This document shows, in pieces, positions 1-8,319 of a DNA stretch of 64,000 bases. The DNA lies in the NCBI GenBank assembly GCA_905372305.1, contig CAJPOP010000001.1:1-64000 (forward strand), read 5' to 3'. Made by a program: the position numbers and the translations under genes. Position 1 is the first letter of the stretch. Each line of letters opens with the position of its first letter. The stretch is from Candidatus Saccharimonadota bacterium (GTDB lineage Bacteria; Patescibacteriota; Saccharimonadia; Saccharimonadales; Saccharimonadaceae). The notes under the pieces were generated by a model that was not told the origin of the DNA, did no database searches, and saw nothing but the letters and a program-made list of their open reading frames with translations.

Positions 1-1
1 T

Positions 2-1945
2 CCTTTGCCAAACGATAGCAGCGAACCTTTACCGTCGGCTTGGAGCGGGCTGAGGGATGTAGCTAACGCTATATTGGCTATCATTTTCCTGGCTATTATT
101 ATCTCTCAGGTCTCAAACATCGGCATATCCAACTATGGCGTGAAAAAGATGCTACCACGACTAATAATCGCTGCCATTGCCATAAATGTGTCGTACTTCC
201 TAATGCAGGTTATCGTAGACATAGCAAATATTTTAGGGTCAACGTTGTACGAGTTTATATCAGACCTAGCGCCAAAAGTACAGTATAGAGACGTTGGTTG
301 GGCAACTATAATAACAGATATTGCTACCACTGGTGTAGCGGTAGCTGCTATCGGAGCGGGAGCGACCGCGGCAAGAGCTGCCATGACCGACATGGATCCA
401 AAAGTAGGACTGTTGCTGTTATTTGTATTCATAGTGCCAGCCATATTAGGTTTAATCGCTGGTCTGATGGCTTTAGTATTCCGTGCAGGCGTCATACCAG
501 TTCTGGCAATTTCTGCACCAATTGCTTTCGCCGCTTGGGTGCTGCCAAACACCCAAAAATTATTTGAGAAATGGAAGAGTACTTTCCTGGGTATGCTATT
601 TCTGTATCCACTAGCCTCATTATACTGCGGCGGACTGAAGTTTGTAGCACTGTCACTTATGAGCCAGAACACCGAACCTCAACAAGTTTTATTCAGAATG
701 ATGGGAGTAACCATGCTGCTTTTGGGATCTGGGTTTGTAGCGGTACTGGCTATAAAGTCAAATTCCATAATGGGCGGTATGATGAATGGTATAAAGAATA
801 TTGGCACTAAACTTACTGCGCCGGCAGTAAATTCACTGTCAAGCTATGCGGGGGCCTTAAAGGGTGCCAAGCGAGCGGAATTTTTAGCAAAAGACCACAG
901 TAAAGCAGCAGAAGCTGCCGAGCGCAATAGTTATCATCGTCTTAATCCGCGCAGGTTAGGGGCCAGGATTAGACATGCCGCTGGTCGACGCATGCAAGCG
1001 CATGACGAACGGATGGCACAAGCCAAAATGCAAGCAAAGGTGTACGAGTCTGCTATGGAACAAGAAGAAAAGCGGAAATACGAAGCTAAAGTGGCGGAAA
1101 ACCCTGCACTACTTGGAAGGGTGGCTGAAACTGTTGGTGGAAAAGCCTTTATTAAAGAAGCGGCTTATAAGTCTGCCAACATGGAACTGCAAAGTAAATA
1201 TAGCGGCAACGCAGTAAAGGCGCTTAATGAAAGCGACAACGGATATGTTAAAGCCTTAGCCGCCAAAGAGATAGCCGAAAGAGGCAGTGCAAGCGAAATC
1301 GACCAGGTCCGCGAATATCTCCAAAAGGGTGGCAGTATTGACAATAGTGACATGGCCGAAGCCTTAATGAAGATGAAAGGCCGCGATGCTGGCATCGCTG
1401 CAGCTGGTAAGGCGGCTTTGGATAAGCTAGAAAAATCAGGCGGCGCGCCCGTACATACCGGTGTTAGCGAGATGCACAGGCTGACCCAAGAGGGCTTTGA
1501 TAAGCTGGGAGACAAGGCGGCCGTCGAACAAAACGCAGCCGCCATACAAGCTGGCGGTATGGACTGGCAGCAGGCTGCCAGAGTTCTGGGCGACAGGCAT
1601 ATTATGAGAGAAGCTCCGCAGGAAAACATAGGAGCTATAAAAGCCAGCATACAGGCAAATATTACACAGCAAATAAAGTCAGGCACCATGGATGGAAACC
1701 AAGCCCAAAAAGTATTGAATAATAGCCGTGCTATGGAAAATATTTCCGACCAAACCAGACAGGAGCTACAGAATATAGTAAATAACGCCGCAAAGCAAGC
1801 ACAAGCAAACGGAGCTCAGACTCAATCATCAGGACAGCCGCAATCTACAAGCTCTGGAGCACAACCAGTAATATCATCGGGACAAGCCCGGCAAGCCCAG
1901 GCTGCCACGCAATCGCCTTCTGCACCGAAACCACCCAGTACGTAA
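2..1945 (+). CDS. VirB6/TrbL-like T4SS membrane protein, 5'-truncated by window edge
   Basis: The reading frame is open from the first bases, and the TTG at position 5 is unlikely to be the true start, so the N-terminus lies outside the window. The first ~270 residues are strongly hydrophobic with several membrane segments and contain a GISNYG-KKMLPRL stretch that recurs almost unchanged in the next gene, so the two are paralogues. From about residue 280 the protein becomes a charged, Ala/Gln/Lys-rich, probably helical cytoplasmic tail with a Gln/Ser/Pro-rich end. VirB6/TrbL proteins form the inner-membrane channel of type IV secretion systems; the assignment rests on hydrophobic pattern and on the adjacent PrgI and VirB4 genes. 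The tail matches nothing I recognise. Confidence 0.7.
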   Translation, partial: PLPNDSSEPLPSAWSGLRDVANAILAIIFLAIIISQVSNIGISNYGVKKMLPRLIIAAIAINVSYFLMQVIVDIANILGSTLYEFISDLAPKVQYRDVGWATIITDIATTGVAVAAIGAGATAARAAMTDMDPKVGLLLLFVFIVPAILGLIAGLMALVFRAGVIPVLAISAPIAFAAWVLPNTQKLFEKWKSTFLGMLFLYPLASLYCGGLKFVALSLMSQNTEPQQVLFRMMGVTMLLLGSGFVAVLAIKSNSIMGGMMNGIKNIGTKLTAPAVNSLSSYAGALKGAKRAEFLAKDHSKAAEAAERNSYHRLNPRRLGARIRHAAGRRMQAHDERMAQAKMQAKVYESAMEQEEKRKYEAKVAENPALLGRVAETVGGKAFIKEAAYKSANMELQSKYSGNAVKALNESDNGYVKALAAKEIAERGSASEIDQVREYLQKGGSIDNSDMAEALMKMKGRDAGIAAAGKAALDKLEKSGGAPVHTGVSEMHRLTQEGFDKLGDKAAVEQNAAAIQAGGMDWQQAARVLGDRHIMREAPQENIGAIKASIQANITQQIKSGTMDGNQAQKVLNNSRAMENISDQTRQELQNIVNNAAKQAQANGAQTQSSGQPQSTSSGAQPVISSGQARQAQAATQSPSAPKPPST

Positions 1946-1964
1946 GTTACCCCGTACGTTTTCC

Positions 1965-1993
1965 TTGACTTTTTATCTAAAAAATGCTAACAT
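1965..1993 (+). promoter_or_regulatory. Promoter of second T4SS membrane gene
   Basis: TTGACT (1965-1970), a 17-bp spacer ending in TGC, and TAACAT (1988-1993) form a -35/extended -10 promoter. Predicted initiation near 2000 leaves a leader of about 3 nt before the ATG at 2003. CATAAT (1991-1996) is an alternative -10 that would make the transcript start exactly at the ATG. Confidence 0.55.
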
Positions 1994-2002
1994 AATCCGT
2001 AT

Positions 2003-4540
2003 ATGAAGTGGTTACAGACACATATGCGGCAGTTAATACAGCGGTCGCGATGGTTTGCATTTCTGGCGGCTGGGCTGATCGTTGGTACTCTTGCTGGTGT
2101 TTTTTTACAATCTACCCCTGTTATGGCGGCAGATGCTACTTGGAATGGACGGTCTTTAGTCTACCAGGACAACACATACATAAACATCACCGACGAAAAC
2201 CAGCTGAAGAACATGGGCTTGGATGAAAAAGGCTACGCTTATGGTATGCTAGACAAATCTGGCGGCAAGGAGAAAATGAAAGTTATTTACTTTCCGCCTG
2301 GCACCGATATAACAACAGCAACCTCGGCAGAATTTATCGTCTATGACTTTAAGAAACCAAGGACTTACACCAGAGAATCATCAACCAGCATTTCCACCGA
2401 AGCAGCCGGCGAAAATCCTGATGTTGGCAGCAGCGATTGCGGCATAGCATCGGTGGGTTTTTATATTTGCCCGATCTCGACGTTTTTAGCAAAAAACATG
2501 GACTGGCTGTATGGCAAATTGAACGACTCTCTGGAGACGCAGCCGCTGAATGTTACTGACAATAAAAGCGGGTTATATTTGGCGTGGAATATTATGCTGG
2601 GATTTGCCAACGCGGCGTTTATTATTGCCTTCTTAGTTATTATTTACTCACAAGTCACCTCAGCGGGAATTAGTAATTATGGCATAAAAAAGATGTTGCC
2701 GCGCCTGGCAATTGCCGCGGTGCTAGTGAATATATCTTATTATATTTGTGCGTTTGCTATCGATTTATCAAACATCTCCGGACATGCTCTGCAAGATGTC
2801 TTTATGCAGATTAGAACTACGGTTTTAACGACCGGACATTCCAGCAGCGGCAGTATTGAAGTATTTACCTGGGAGAATTTAACAGCGCTTATTTTATCCG
2901 GCGGCGCAGCAGCAGTCGGCATCAGAGCCTTTTTAGTCGGCGAAGGCGGCGTTTTAACATCAGCGATTATTCTGCTGCTACCAGTTTTACTGGGAGCGCT
3001 GCTGGCGGTTTTAATGGTGGTTTTAGTGCTGGCGGCGCGGCATGCGTTAATCGTTATTTTGACAATTATTTCACCGCTGGCATTTGTTTGCTATTTACTG
3101 CCAGGCACAGAAAAATGGTTCGAAAAGTGGCGTAAAATGTTCCTGACAATGCTGATTTTCTTTCCAGCGTTCTCCTTATTATTCGGCGGCTCTCAGTTAG
3201 CAGCGGCAGCAATTTTACAGAATGCATCAACCATCATAGAGGTGATTCTAGGATTAGCGGTGCAGATTATCGCGCTGCCATTAACACCGTTCCTATTTAA
3301 GCTGAGCGGCGGAATCCTAAATCGTATCGCTGGAATTGTCAATAATCCGAACAAGGGGCTTATCGACAGGACACGCAACTGGTCTAAAGACAAAAGCACG
3401 GAAATTGCCAACAAGCGATCGCTGGGCAATGACAACCTAAAAGGCCGGCAGCTTATCCGGCGGGCTGGCCGGCGCATGAGCCACCGCCAACGGCGGGCAA
3501 AAGAGCGGCAGGAGCGGCTGCAGCAGCAGGCAGACAATGTCTATGGCCAGTCTAATTTGCATAAACGAGAAGATTTGCATGCCAAGCAAGCTAAGCGGCA
3601 GGCTGAAGTTCTGGCAGCACAAGATGAAAACCGATACACCGAAGCAGTTCAGGGATATGCCCCATCCGATATCAAGCAGTCTCTTCCCGACAGAGCACTG
3701 CAAAGAGTGTCTACAAGATGGGCAAACAGACAACAGCAATTCATGGATGAGGCAGAGGAAACTACCCGCACCTTAGCGCTGGAAGGAATCCGCAAATCCA
3801 ACGCGCAGCGCGCCCAGAATAAGAAGCTGGCTGACAATGTCTTAAATAATGACGAATATCAGAGAATAGCTGGCGGTAATGTGTATGTTGACGAACACGG
3901 CAACAACCTGGGTATGGATGCAGCGCTGGCAACGGCCGTCGCAGCCTCCCGCGGAGAAACTGCCAAATCTATCGAGGAAGCGCACCAGGTTATTAACCAT
4001 TACAAATTTAACGCTCAAGAGAAGCAAGAGTTGGCGAAGGGTGGTATCGTTCGCCGCGGCAACAGAGTATTCGACCGCAACAGTCCATATGTACGTGAAG
4101 CAGCGACAGAAGATCAGATGAAAAATGGCACAGTGGACGAAGTTGTCGATTTGATCAGCCACATGCCGCCAGAATTTAACGGCTCCGTAGCGGCAGGTTT
4201 GGCTTCCTCAAGCGTAAAGGGTAAAGCGCCGTTCTTAGGCGGCAAATTAATTGACGACATAGTCAAGGGCTCTATTCCTGACGAAGATGCTCTTCTGAAA
4301 TATGTCGCCGAGTGGGTTGAGGGTGGTAAATTCAAATCCGAGGATGTTTCTATTACTGACGCTCAGGGCGTCAAGCTTCTCCAGAAAGCCTTTAACAGCC
4401 GCCACGGCAGCATTGTCACAGCAGAGAAGCGAGATGCCTTCAGGAAGAAGATTGATGAAGCATTGACAGAGAGAGAGCTCAAGCGTAATGTCACCGAAGC
4501 CGCCAAAGAGCAATACCAAGTTCTTAAGACTATGCTGTAA
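2003..4540 (+). CDS. VirB6/TrbL-like T4SS membrane protein with signal sequence and long cytoplasmic tail
   Basis: 845 residues. Residues ~15-42 form an export signal or membrane anchor ending in VMA-AD, followed by ~140 residues of predicted extracellular sequence with cysteines (SDCG, YICP). A polytopic membrane region follows (~185-440) with the SAGISNYGIKKMLPRL block shared with the upstream gene. The remaining ~400 residues are charged, with Arg/Gln-rich helical stretches. Known VirB6/TrbL proteins are the polytopic channel subunits of type IV secretion; the extra ectodomain and tail are specific here. The ATG at 2003 follows a promoter by only a few bases and has no Shine-Dalgarno sequence. 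The next gene, prgI, starts 20 bp downstream. Confidence 0.75.
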   Translation: MKWLQTHMRQLIQRSRWFAFLAAGLIVGTLAGVFLQSTPVMAADATWNGRSLVYQDNTYINITDENQLKNMGLDEKGYAYGMLDKSGGKEKMKVIYFPPGTDITTATSAEFIVYDFKKPRTYTRESSTSISTEAAGENPDVGSSDCGIASVGFYICPISTFLAKNMDWLYGKLNDSLETQPLNVTDNKSGLYLAWNIMLGFANAAFIIAFLVIIYSQVTSAGISNYGIKKMLPRLAIAAVLVNISYYICAFAIDLSNISGHALQDVFMQIRTTVLTTGHSSSGSIEVFTWENLTALILSGGAAAVGIRAFLVGEGGVLTSAIILLLPVLLGALLAVLMVVLVLAARHALIVILTIISPLAFVCYLLPGTEKWFEKWRKMFLTMLIFFPAFSLLFGGSQLAAAAILQNASTIIEVILGLAVQIIALPLTPFLFKLSGGILNRIAGIVNNPNKGLIDRTRNWSKDKSTEIANKRSLGNDNLKGRQLIRRAGRRMSHRQRRAKERQERLQQQADNVYGQSNLHKREDLHAKQAKRQAEVLAAQDENRYTEAVQGYAPSDIKQSLPDRALQRVSTRWANRQQQFMDEAEETTRTLALEGIRKSNAQRAQNKKLADNVLNNDEYQRIAGGNVYVDEHGNNLGMDAALATAVAASRGETAKSIEEAHQVINHYKFNAQEKQELAKGGIVRRGNRVFDRNSPYVREAATEDQMKNGTVDEVVDLISHMPPEFNGSVAAGLASSSVKGKAPFLGGKLIDDIVKGSIPDEDALLKYVAEWVEGGKFKSEDVSITDAQGVKLLQKAFNSRHGSIVTAEKRDAFRKKIDEALTERELKRNVTEAAKEQYQVLKTML

Positions 4541-4545
4541 TTTGC

Positions 4546-4551
4546 TATAAT
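4546..4551 (+). promoter_or_regulatory. -10 box, near-leaderless promoter of the PrgI gene
   Basis: TATAAT followed by 9 nt and the ATG at 4561; expected transcript leader about 3 nt. No Shine-Dalgarno sequence is present. Confidence 0.45.
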
Positions 4552-4560
4552 ATAAGCAGT

Positions 4561-5556
4561 ATGTCTGTGTATAAAGTTCCTCAGGACGTGGAAGCGGAAG
4601 ACAAGCTGCTTGGACCGTTTAGTTTCCGGCAGTTTATTTTCTTGATCATCGCTGTCGTGTCGCTGGGAGTTGCTTATATTCTGGCACGGATACTACTACC
4701 GCTGGGCTTAATTCCTGTACCGATTGCCTTATTTTTCGGCGCATTAGCACTGCCTCTGAGGAAAGACCAGCCCATGGAAGTCTATTTGGCGGCAGTAATT
4801 TCTTTTATGCTAAAACCAAAGAAACGGTTATGGCAGCCTGACGGCATTGAGTATTTGGTGGAGGTTACTGCGCCAAAAACCGAAGAAACAACCCGCAGAA
4901 ATAGTTATGATCAAGAAGAAGTGCAGCGGCGGTTGTCGTATTTGGCAAATTTGGTAGACAGCCGCGGCTGGTCGATTCGCGGCGTTAACGACCCGGACAG
5001 TCCGATGCAAGCCGATTTATATAATGAGGCGCAGGCTGCATTCGACCCCTTAGATGAGACTGGGGCAACTGCGCAGAACATTACCAATCTAATTAATCAA
5101 TCAGATGCTCGGCGGCGGCAGGCGATGATCCAAACAATGTCGGCAGCTCAGCCAGCAGCAACGGACGACCAGTTCAGTCAATCACCAGGCTCAAATAGCA
5201 GCGCAAGCAATACGCGACCCGGTCAGACATCAGTTTTAGATGACAGCGCGTCAGTAGATCAGGAGTCTGGCATAGAGCAGGCGATAGCATCCAGTATGAA
5301 AGCTGGGCCATATCCAACCATGCGCCAATCAACACTCATACCGCTGGACGAGATACCAGTACAGCCAGCAACAGAAGCCTCAGCCCCGACAGCACCGCCG
5401 CAGACTAGCCTTGATAGCGTCTCGCCTGCTATAATAGACTTGGCAAAGAACCACAGCGATTTTTCTATTCAGACTATTCAGCGCGTAGCAAACGAAATTG
5501 AGCAGAAAGAGAAGGCAAAGAAGATGGAAGACGAGGTGGTGATTTCACTACATTAA
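4561..5556 (+). CDS. PrgI family T4SS protein
   Basis: The first ~95 residues match the PrgI pattern: a short hydrophilic start with YKVPQDVEAEDKLLGPFSFRQF, two membrane helices (~24-45 and ~48-66), then a KPKKRLW basic segment. PrgI-family proteins are small inner-membrane components found next to VirB4 in Gram-positive-type T4SS clusters. The remaining ~230 residues are Gln/Ser/Pro/Ala-rich and probably disordered, making this protein about three times longer than a minimal PrgI. It lies between a VirB6-like gene and the VirB4 genes on the same strand. Confidence 0.82.
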   Translation: MSVYKVPQDVEAEDKLLGPFSFRQFIFLIIAVVSLGVAYILARILLPLGLIPVPIALFFGALALPLRKDQPMEVYLAAVISFMLKPKKRLWQPDGIEYLVEVTAPKTEETTRRNSYDQEEVQRRLSYLANLVDSRGWSIRGVNDPDSPMQADLYNEAQAAFDPLDETGATAQNITNLINQSDARRRQAMIQTMSAAQPAATDDQFSQSPGSNSSASNTRPGQTSVLDDSASVDQESGIEQAIASSMKAGPYPTMRQSTLIPLDEIPVQPATEASAPTAPPQTSLDSVSPAIIDLAKNHSDFSIQTIQRVANEIEQKEKAKKMEDEVVISLH

Positions 5557-5566
5557 GGTGGGAATT

Positions 5567-6454
5567 ATGCAGCCAGAATTACAAAATCAGCAACCGCAGC
5601 AACCGCCAGTACCGCAGCAAGCCAATGCGGCTATTTCTGACGATAGTGTTCCACAGCAGCAGTCAATCGGTTCCGGGCAGCAGCCAGCAAACCAAACGCC
5701 TAAGGCGCAAGCGCCAAAAGACAAGAAGAAAAACGCCGCGATCAGCACCCAAAACACGTTGTTATTCTCAGAGATGCGCGAGAATATGATTATTATGAGC
5801 GACGGCAGTTTTCGAGCAGTGGTTGAATGCCAATCGATTAACTTTGACTTGATGAGTGCAAGGGAGCGGGAAGGCGTTGAGTTTAGCTACCAAAACTTCC
5901 TTAATTCGCTTTATTTTCCTGTACAGATTTTAATTCGCTCGCGGCGGGTGGATATTGGACCATACCTTGACCGGCTGACAGAAATTCGCCGCAACCAAGA
6001 TAATATGCTTTTAAACGTGCTGATGGATGATTATATGGATTTTATTGACGCACTGGCCCAAGAGGCCAACATTATGGATAAGAGTTTTTACGTAGTGGTG
6101 CCTTACTACCAAAAGGGCGACGAGAGTATAACCAAGCAACAGGCTAAGGGCTTGTTCAACAGCTTTTTCAGCGGCAAAAAAGAAGCTTCTGTAACAAAGA
6201 TTGATCAAGTAGCCTATGCGAAAGCGAAGGATGAGATTAAAAACCGCCTCGATTCGGTGATGAGCGGTATGTTCCAGATAGGTGTCAAAAGCCGCCAGTT
6301 AAACACCAGAGAATTAGGCGAATTGCTTTACGTGTCATATAATCCCGATACATCATCCAGAGAATCACTAACAGCTATTGACCCGAGCGAGCTGACAACC
6401 ACTTACATCACCAAAGGACAAGGCCAGCCGCCAACAAGAGGGGGATTACTATAA
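5567..6454 (+). CDS. TraC/VirB4 N-terminal-domain-like T4SS protein
   Basis: Residues 1-60 are a Gln/Pro-rich disordered segment. Residues ~65-230 read like the TraC/VirB4 N-terminal domain (LLFSEMRENMIIMSDGSFRAV, then FLNSLYFPVQILIRSRRVD), with no Walker motif. The ATPase is encoded separately in the next gene, so the usual VirB4 N-terminal and ATPase parts appear split over two proteins, a common CPR and Gram-positive T4SS arrangement. I chose the ATG at 5567 because AAGGTGG lies just upstream; a GTG at 5558 is the alternative. The stop overlaps the next start as TAATG, implying coupled translation. Confidence 0.72.
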   Translation: MQPELQNQQPQQPPVPQQANAAISDDSVPQQQSIGSGQQPANQTPKAQAPKDKKKNAAISTQNTLLFSEMRENMIIMSDGSFRAVVECQSINFDLMSAREREGVEFSYQNFLNSLYFPVQILIRSRRVDIGPYLDRLTEIRRNQDNMLLNVLMDDYMDFIDALAQEANIMDKSFYVVVPYYQKGDESITKQQAKGLFNSFFSGKKEASVTKIDQVAYAKAKDEIKNRLDSVMSGMFQIGVKSRQLNTRELGELLYVSYNPDTSSRESLTAIDPSELTTTYITKGQGQPPTRGGLL

Positions 6455-8304
6455 TGGCAAAAAAGAAAGACGCTATTGATATCGCAGCGCAGCAGCGGGC
6501 GCGCGAACAAGCCGAAGTCGAACAAGCTTTCCTGACAGGTGTCAGAACAATGCGCGATTTTATCGCGCCCAGCAGCCTGGAACTCCACGCCGACCACTTC
6601 CGTTTGGGCGCAAAATACGGCCGAACGATGTATGTATACGGTTATCCGCGGCAAATCTACACCGGCTGGCTCAGTTCGGTGATTAACATCGACGAAGTTC
6701 TGGACATTAGCATGTTTATTTATCCGGTCGATACCCAGGTGGTGCTTAATAATCTGCGTAAAAAAGTGACGCAGCTGGAAGCTACCATGAATATTAATAC
6801 GGAAAAAGGCAAAGTGCGCGACCCGGCATTGGAGGCGGCTTTGCAGGACGCCGAAGAATTGCGCGACCAGCTGCAAATTGGCGCTGAAAAATTTTTCCGC
6901 TACGGATTATATATCACGATTTATACTGACAGCATGGATGAATTAAATTTTGTGCAGCATAAAATTGAGACAATTTTCGGCCAGCAGCTGGTATTTTCGA
7001 AAGTCGCTTCCAGCCAGCAAGAACAGGGGCTGAACAGTACTATTCCGCAATTAACCGACGAACTGCAGGTTCGCCGCAATATGAATACCAGCGCTATTTC
7101 TACCAGTTTCCCGTTCACATCAGCCGATCTAACCGACGGCAAGGGTGTGTTATATGGTATCAACATGCACAATAACGGCTTGGTGATTTTCGACCGTTTT
7201 TCCTTGGAAAATGCCAATATGGTGGTGTTCGCTAAGTCTGGTGCCGGCAAATCGTTTACCGTCAAATTGGAAGCGCTGCGCAGCATGATGATCGGTTCGG
7301 ACATTGTTATTATTGACCCGGAAAACGAGTATCAGAAACTATGCGATGCGGTCGGCGGCAGCTATATCCGCTTGAGCCTGAGTAGCGACACGCGCGTTAA
7401 TCCATTTGATTTGCCAAAGGTAATCGACACCGACGAGGCGGATGATGCCCTGCGGGCCAACCTGGTAACACTGCATGGTCTATTGCGGCAAATGTTGGGC
7501 GGTCTCCAATCTGACGGACAAATTACATCCGGACTATCGCCGGCAGAAGAGGCCGATATCGACCAAGCCTTGATTGACACCTACGCCCGCGTCGGCATCA
7601 CCTCCGATCCGTTAACTCACCATTCGCTACCGCCGACAATTTCCGATTTATACGACACCTTGCTGCATATGGGCGGTACTGGTCCGGCGTTAGCACAGCG
7701 GCTGCGCAAATTTACCGCTGGTACATTTGCCGGCATTTTCTCACAGCAATCAAATATTGACATTAATAACCGGATGGTAGTATTTAATATACGCGATTTG
7801 GAGGACGAGCTGCGGCCAATTGCCATGTATATCGTGCTAAATCACATCTGGAATATTACCCGCACCGACCAAAAACGACGCATGCTGATCGTCGACGAGG
7901 CCTGGCAGCTAATGCGCTACGATGATTCGGCCAGCTTCTTATTTTCTTTAGCAAAGCGCGCCCGCAAATACCAGTTAGGATTAACGACCATTACCCAGGA
8001 CGTGGAAGACTTCGTCGGCAGCAAGATGGGACGAGCAATTGTTTCCAACTCATCAATTCAGCTGCTACTGAAGCAATCCACCAGTGCCGTTGACGTCTTG
8101 TCACAAGTCTTCAAATTGACCGAGGAAGAACAAAAGCGGTTATCTAACTTCCCAGTTGGGCAAGGCCTATTCTTCGCCGGACAAAACCACGTCCACATCC
8201 AAATTCAAGCCAGCGACACCGAATATAACTTAATAAACACCAGCCCGGTAGCCAAGCAAAAACGGCCGTCAGAAATCCCGGTCGGCGGGTACGGAGACGT
8301 GTAG
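6454..8304 (+). CDS. virB4: VirB4/TraC-type T4SS ATPase
   Basis: 616 residues. Walker A is FAKSGAGKSFT (about 260-270) and Walker B is MLIVDEAWQLM (about 473-483), followed by SLAKRARKYQLGLTTITQD, a stretch typical of VirB4/TraC ATPases and the wider HerA-FtsK class. A region of ~250 residues precedes the P-loop. VirB4 energises substrate transfer or pilus assembly at the cytoplasmic face of the inner membrane. The start overlaps the previous stop, and a purine-rich GAGGGGGA precedes it. All motifs needed for ATP hydrolysis are intact, so the system looks functional. Confidence 0.92.
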   Translation: MAKKKDAIDIAAQQRAREQAEVEQAFLTGVRTMRDFIAPSSLELHADHFRLGAKYGRTMYVYGYPRQIYTGWLSSVINIDEVLDISMFIYPVDTQVVLNNLRKKVTQLEATMNINTEKGKVRDPALEAALQDAEELRDQLQIGAEKFFRYGLYITIYTDSMDELNFVQHKIETIFGQQLVFSKVASSQQEQGLNSTIPQLTDELQVRRNMNTSAISTSFPFTSADLTDGKGVLYGINMHNNGLVIFDRFSLENANMVVFAKSGAGKSFTVKLEALRSMMIGSDIVIIDPENEYQKLCDAVGGSYIRLSLSSDTRVNPFDLPKVIDTDEADDALRANLVTLHGLLRQMLGGLQSDGQITSGLSPAEEADIDQALIDTYARVGITSDPLTHHSLPPTISDLYDTLLHMGGTGPALAQRLRKFTAGTFAGIFSQQSNIDINNRMVVFNIRDLEDELRPIAMYIVLNHIWNITRTDQKRRMLIVDEAWQLMRYDDSASFLFSLAKRARKYQLGLTTITQDVEDFVGSKMGRAIVSNSSIQLLLKQSTSAVDVLSQVFKLTEEEQKRLSNFPVGQGLFFAGQNHVHIQIQASDTEYNLINTSPVAKQKRPSEIPVGGYGDV

Positions 8305-8310
8305 TATAAT
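8305..8310 (+). promoter_or_regulatory. -10 box, near-leaderless promoter inside T4SS cluster
   Basis: TATAAT 9 nt before the ATG at 8320. Predicted initiation near 8317 leaves about 3 nt of leader. A GAGG also precedes the ATG, so a longer read-through transcript could use it as a ribosome-binding site. Confidence 0.45.
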
Positions 8311-8319
8311 TGAGGATAT

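Noticed and set aside
1165..1689. A 174-codon minus-strand frame inside the first VirB6-like gene
   Set aside because: Antisense of a clear coding region with biased composition and no start signals.
1935..1962. Terminator after the first T4SS gene
   Set aside because: The GTACG/CGTAC arms give only about five pairs and the T run is short, so it is too weak to call.
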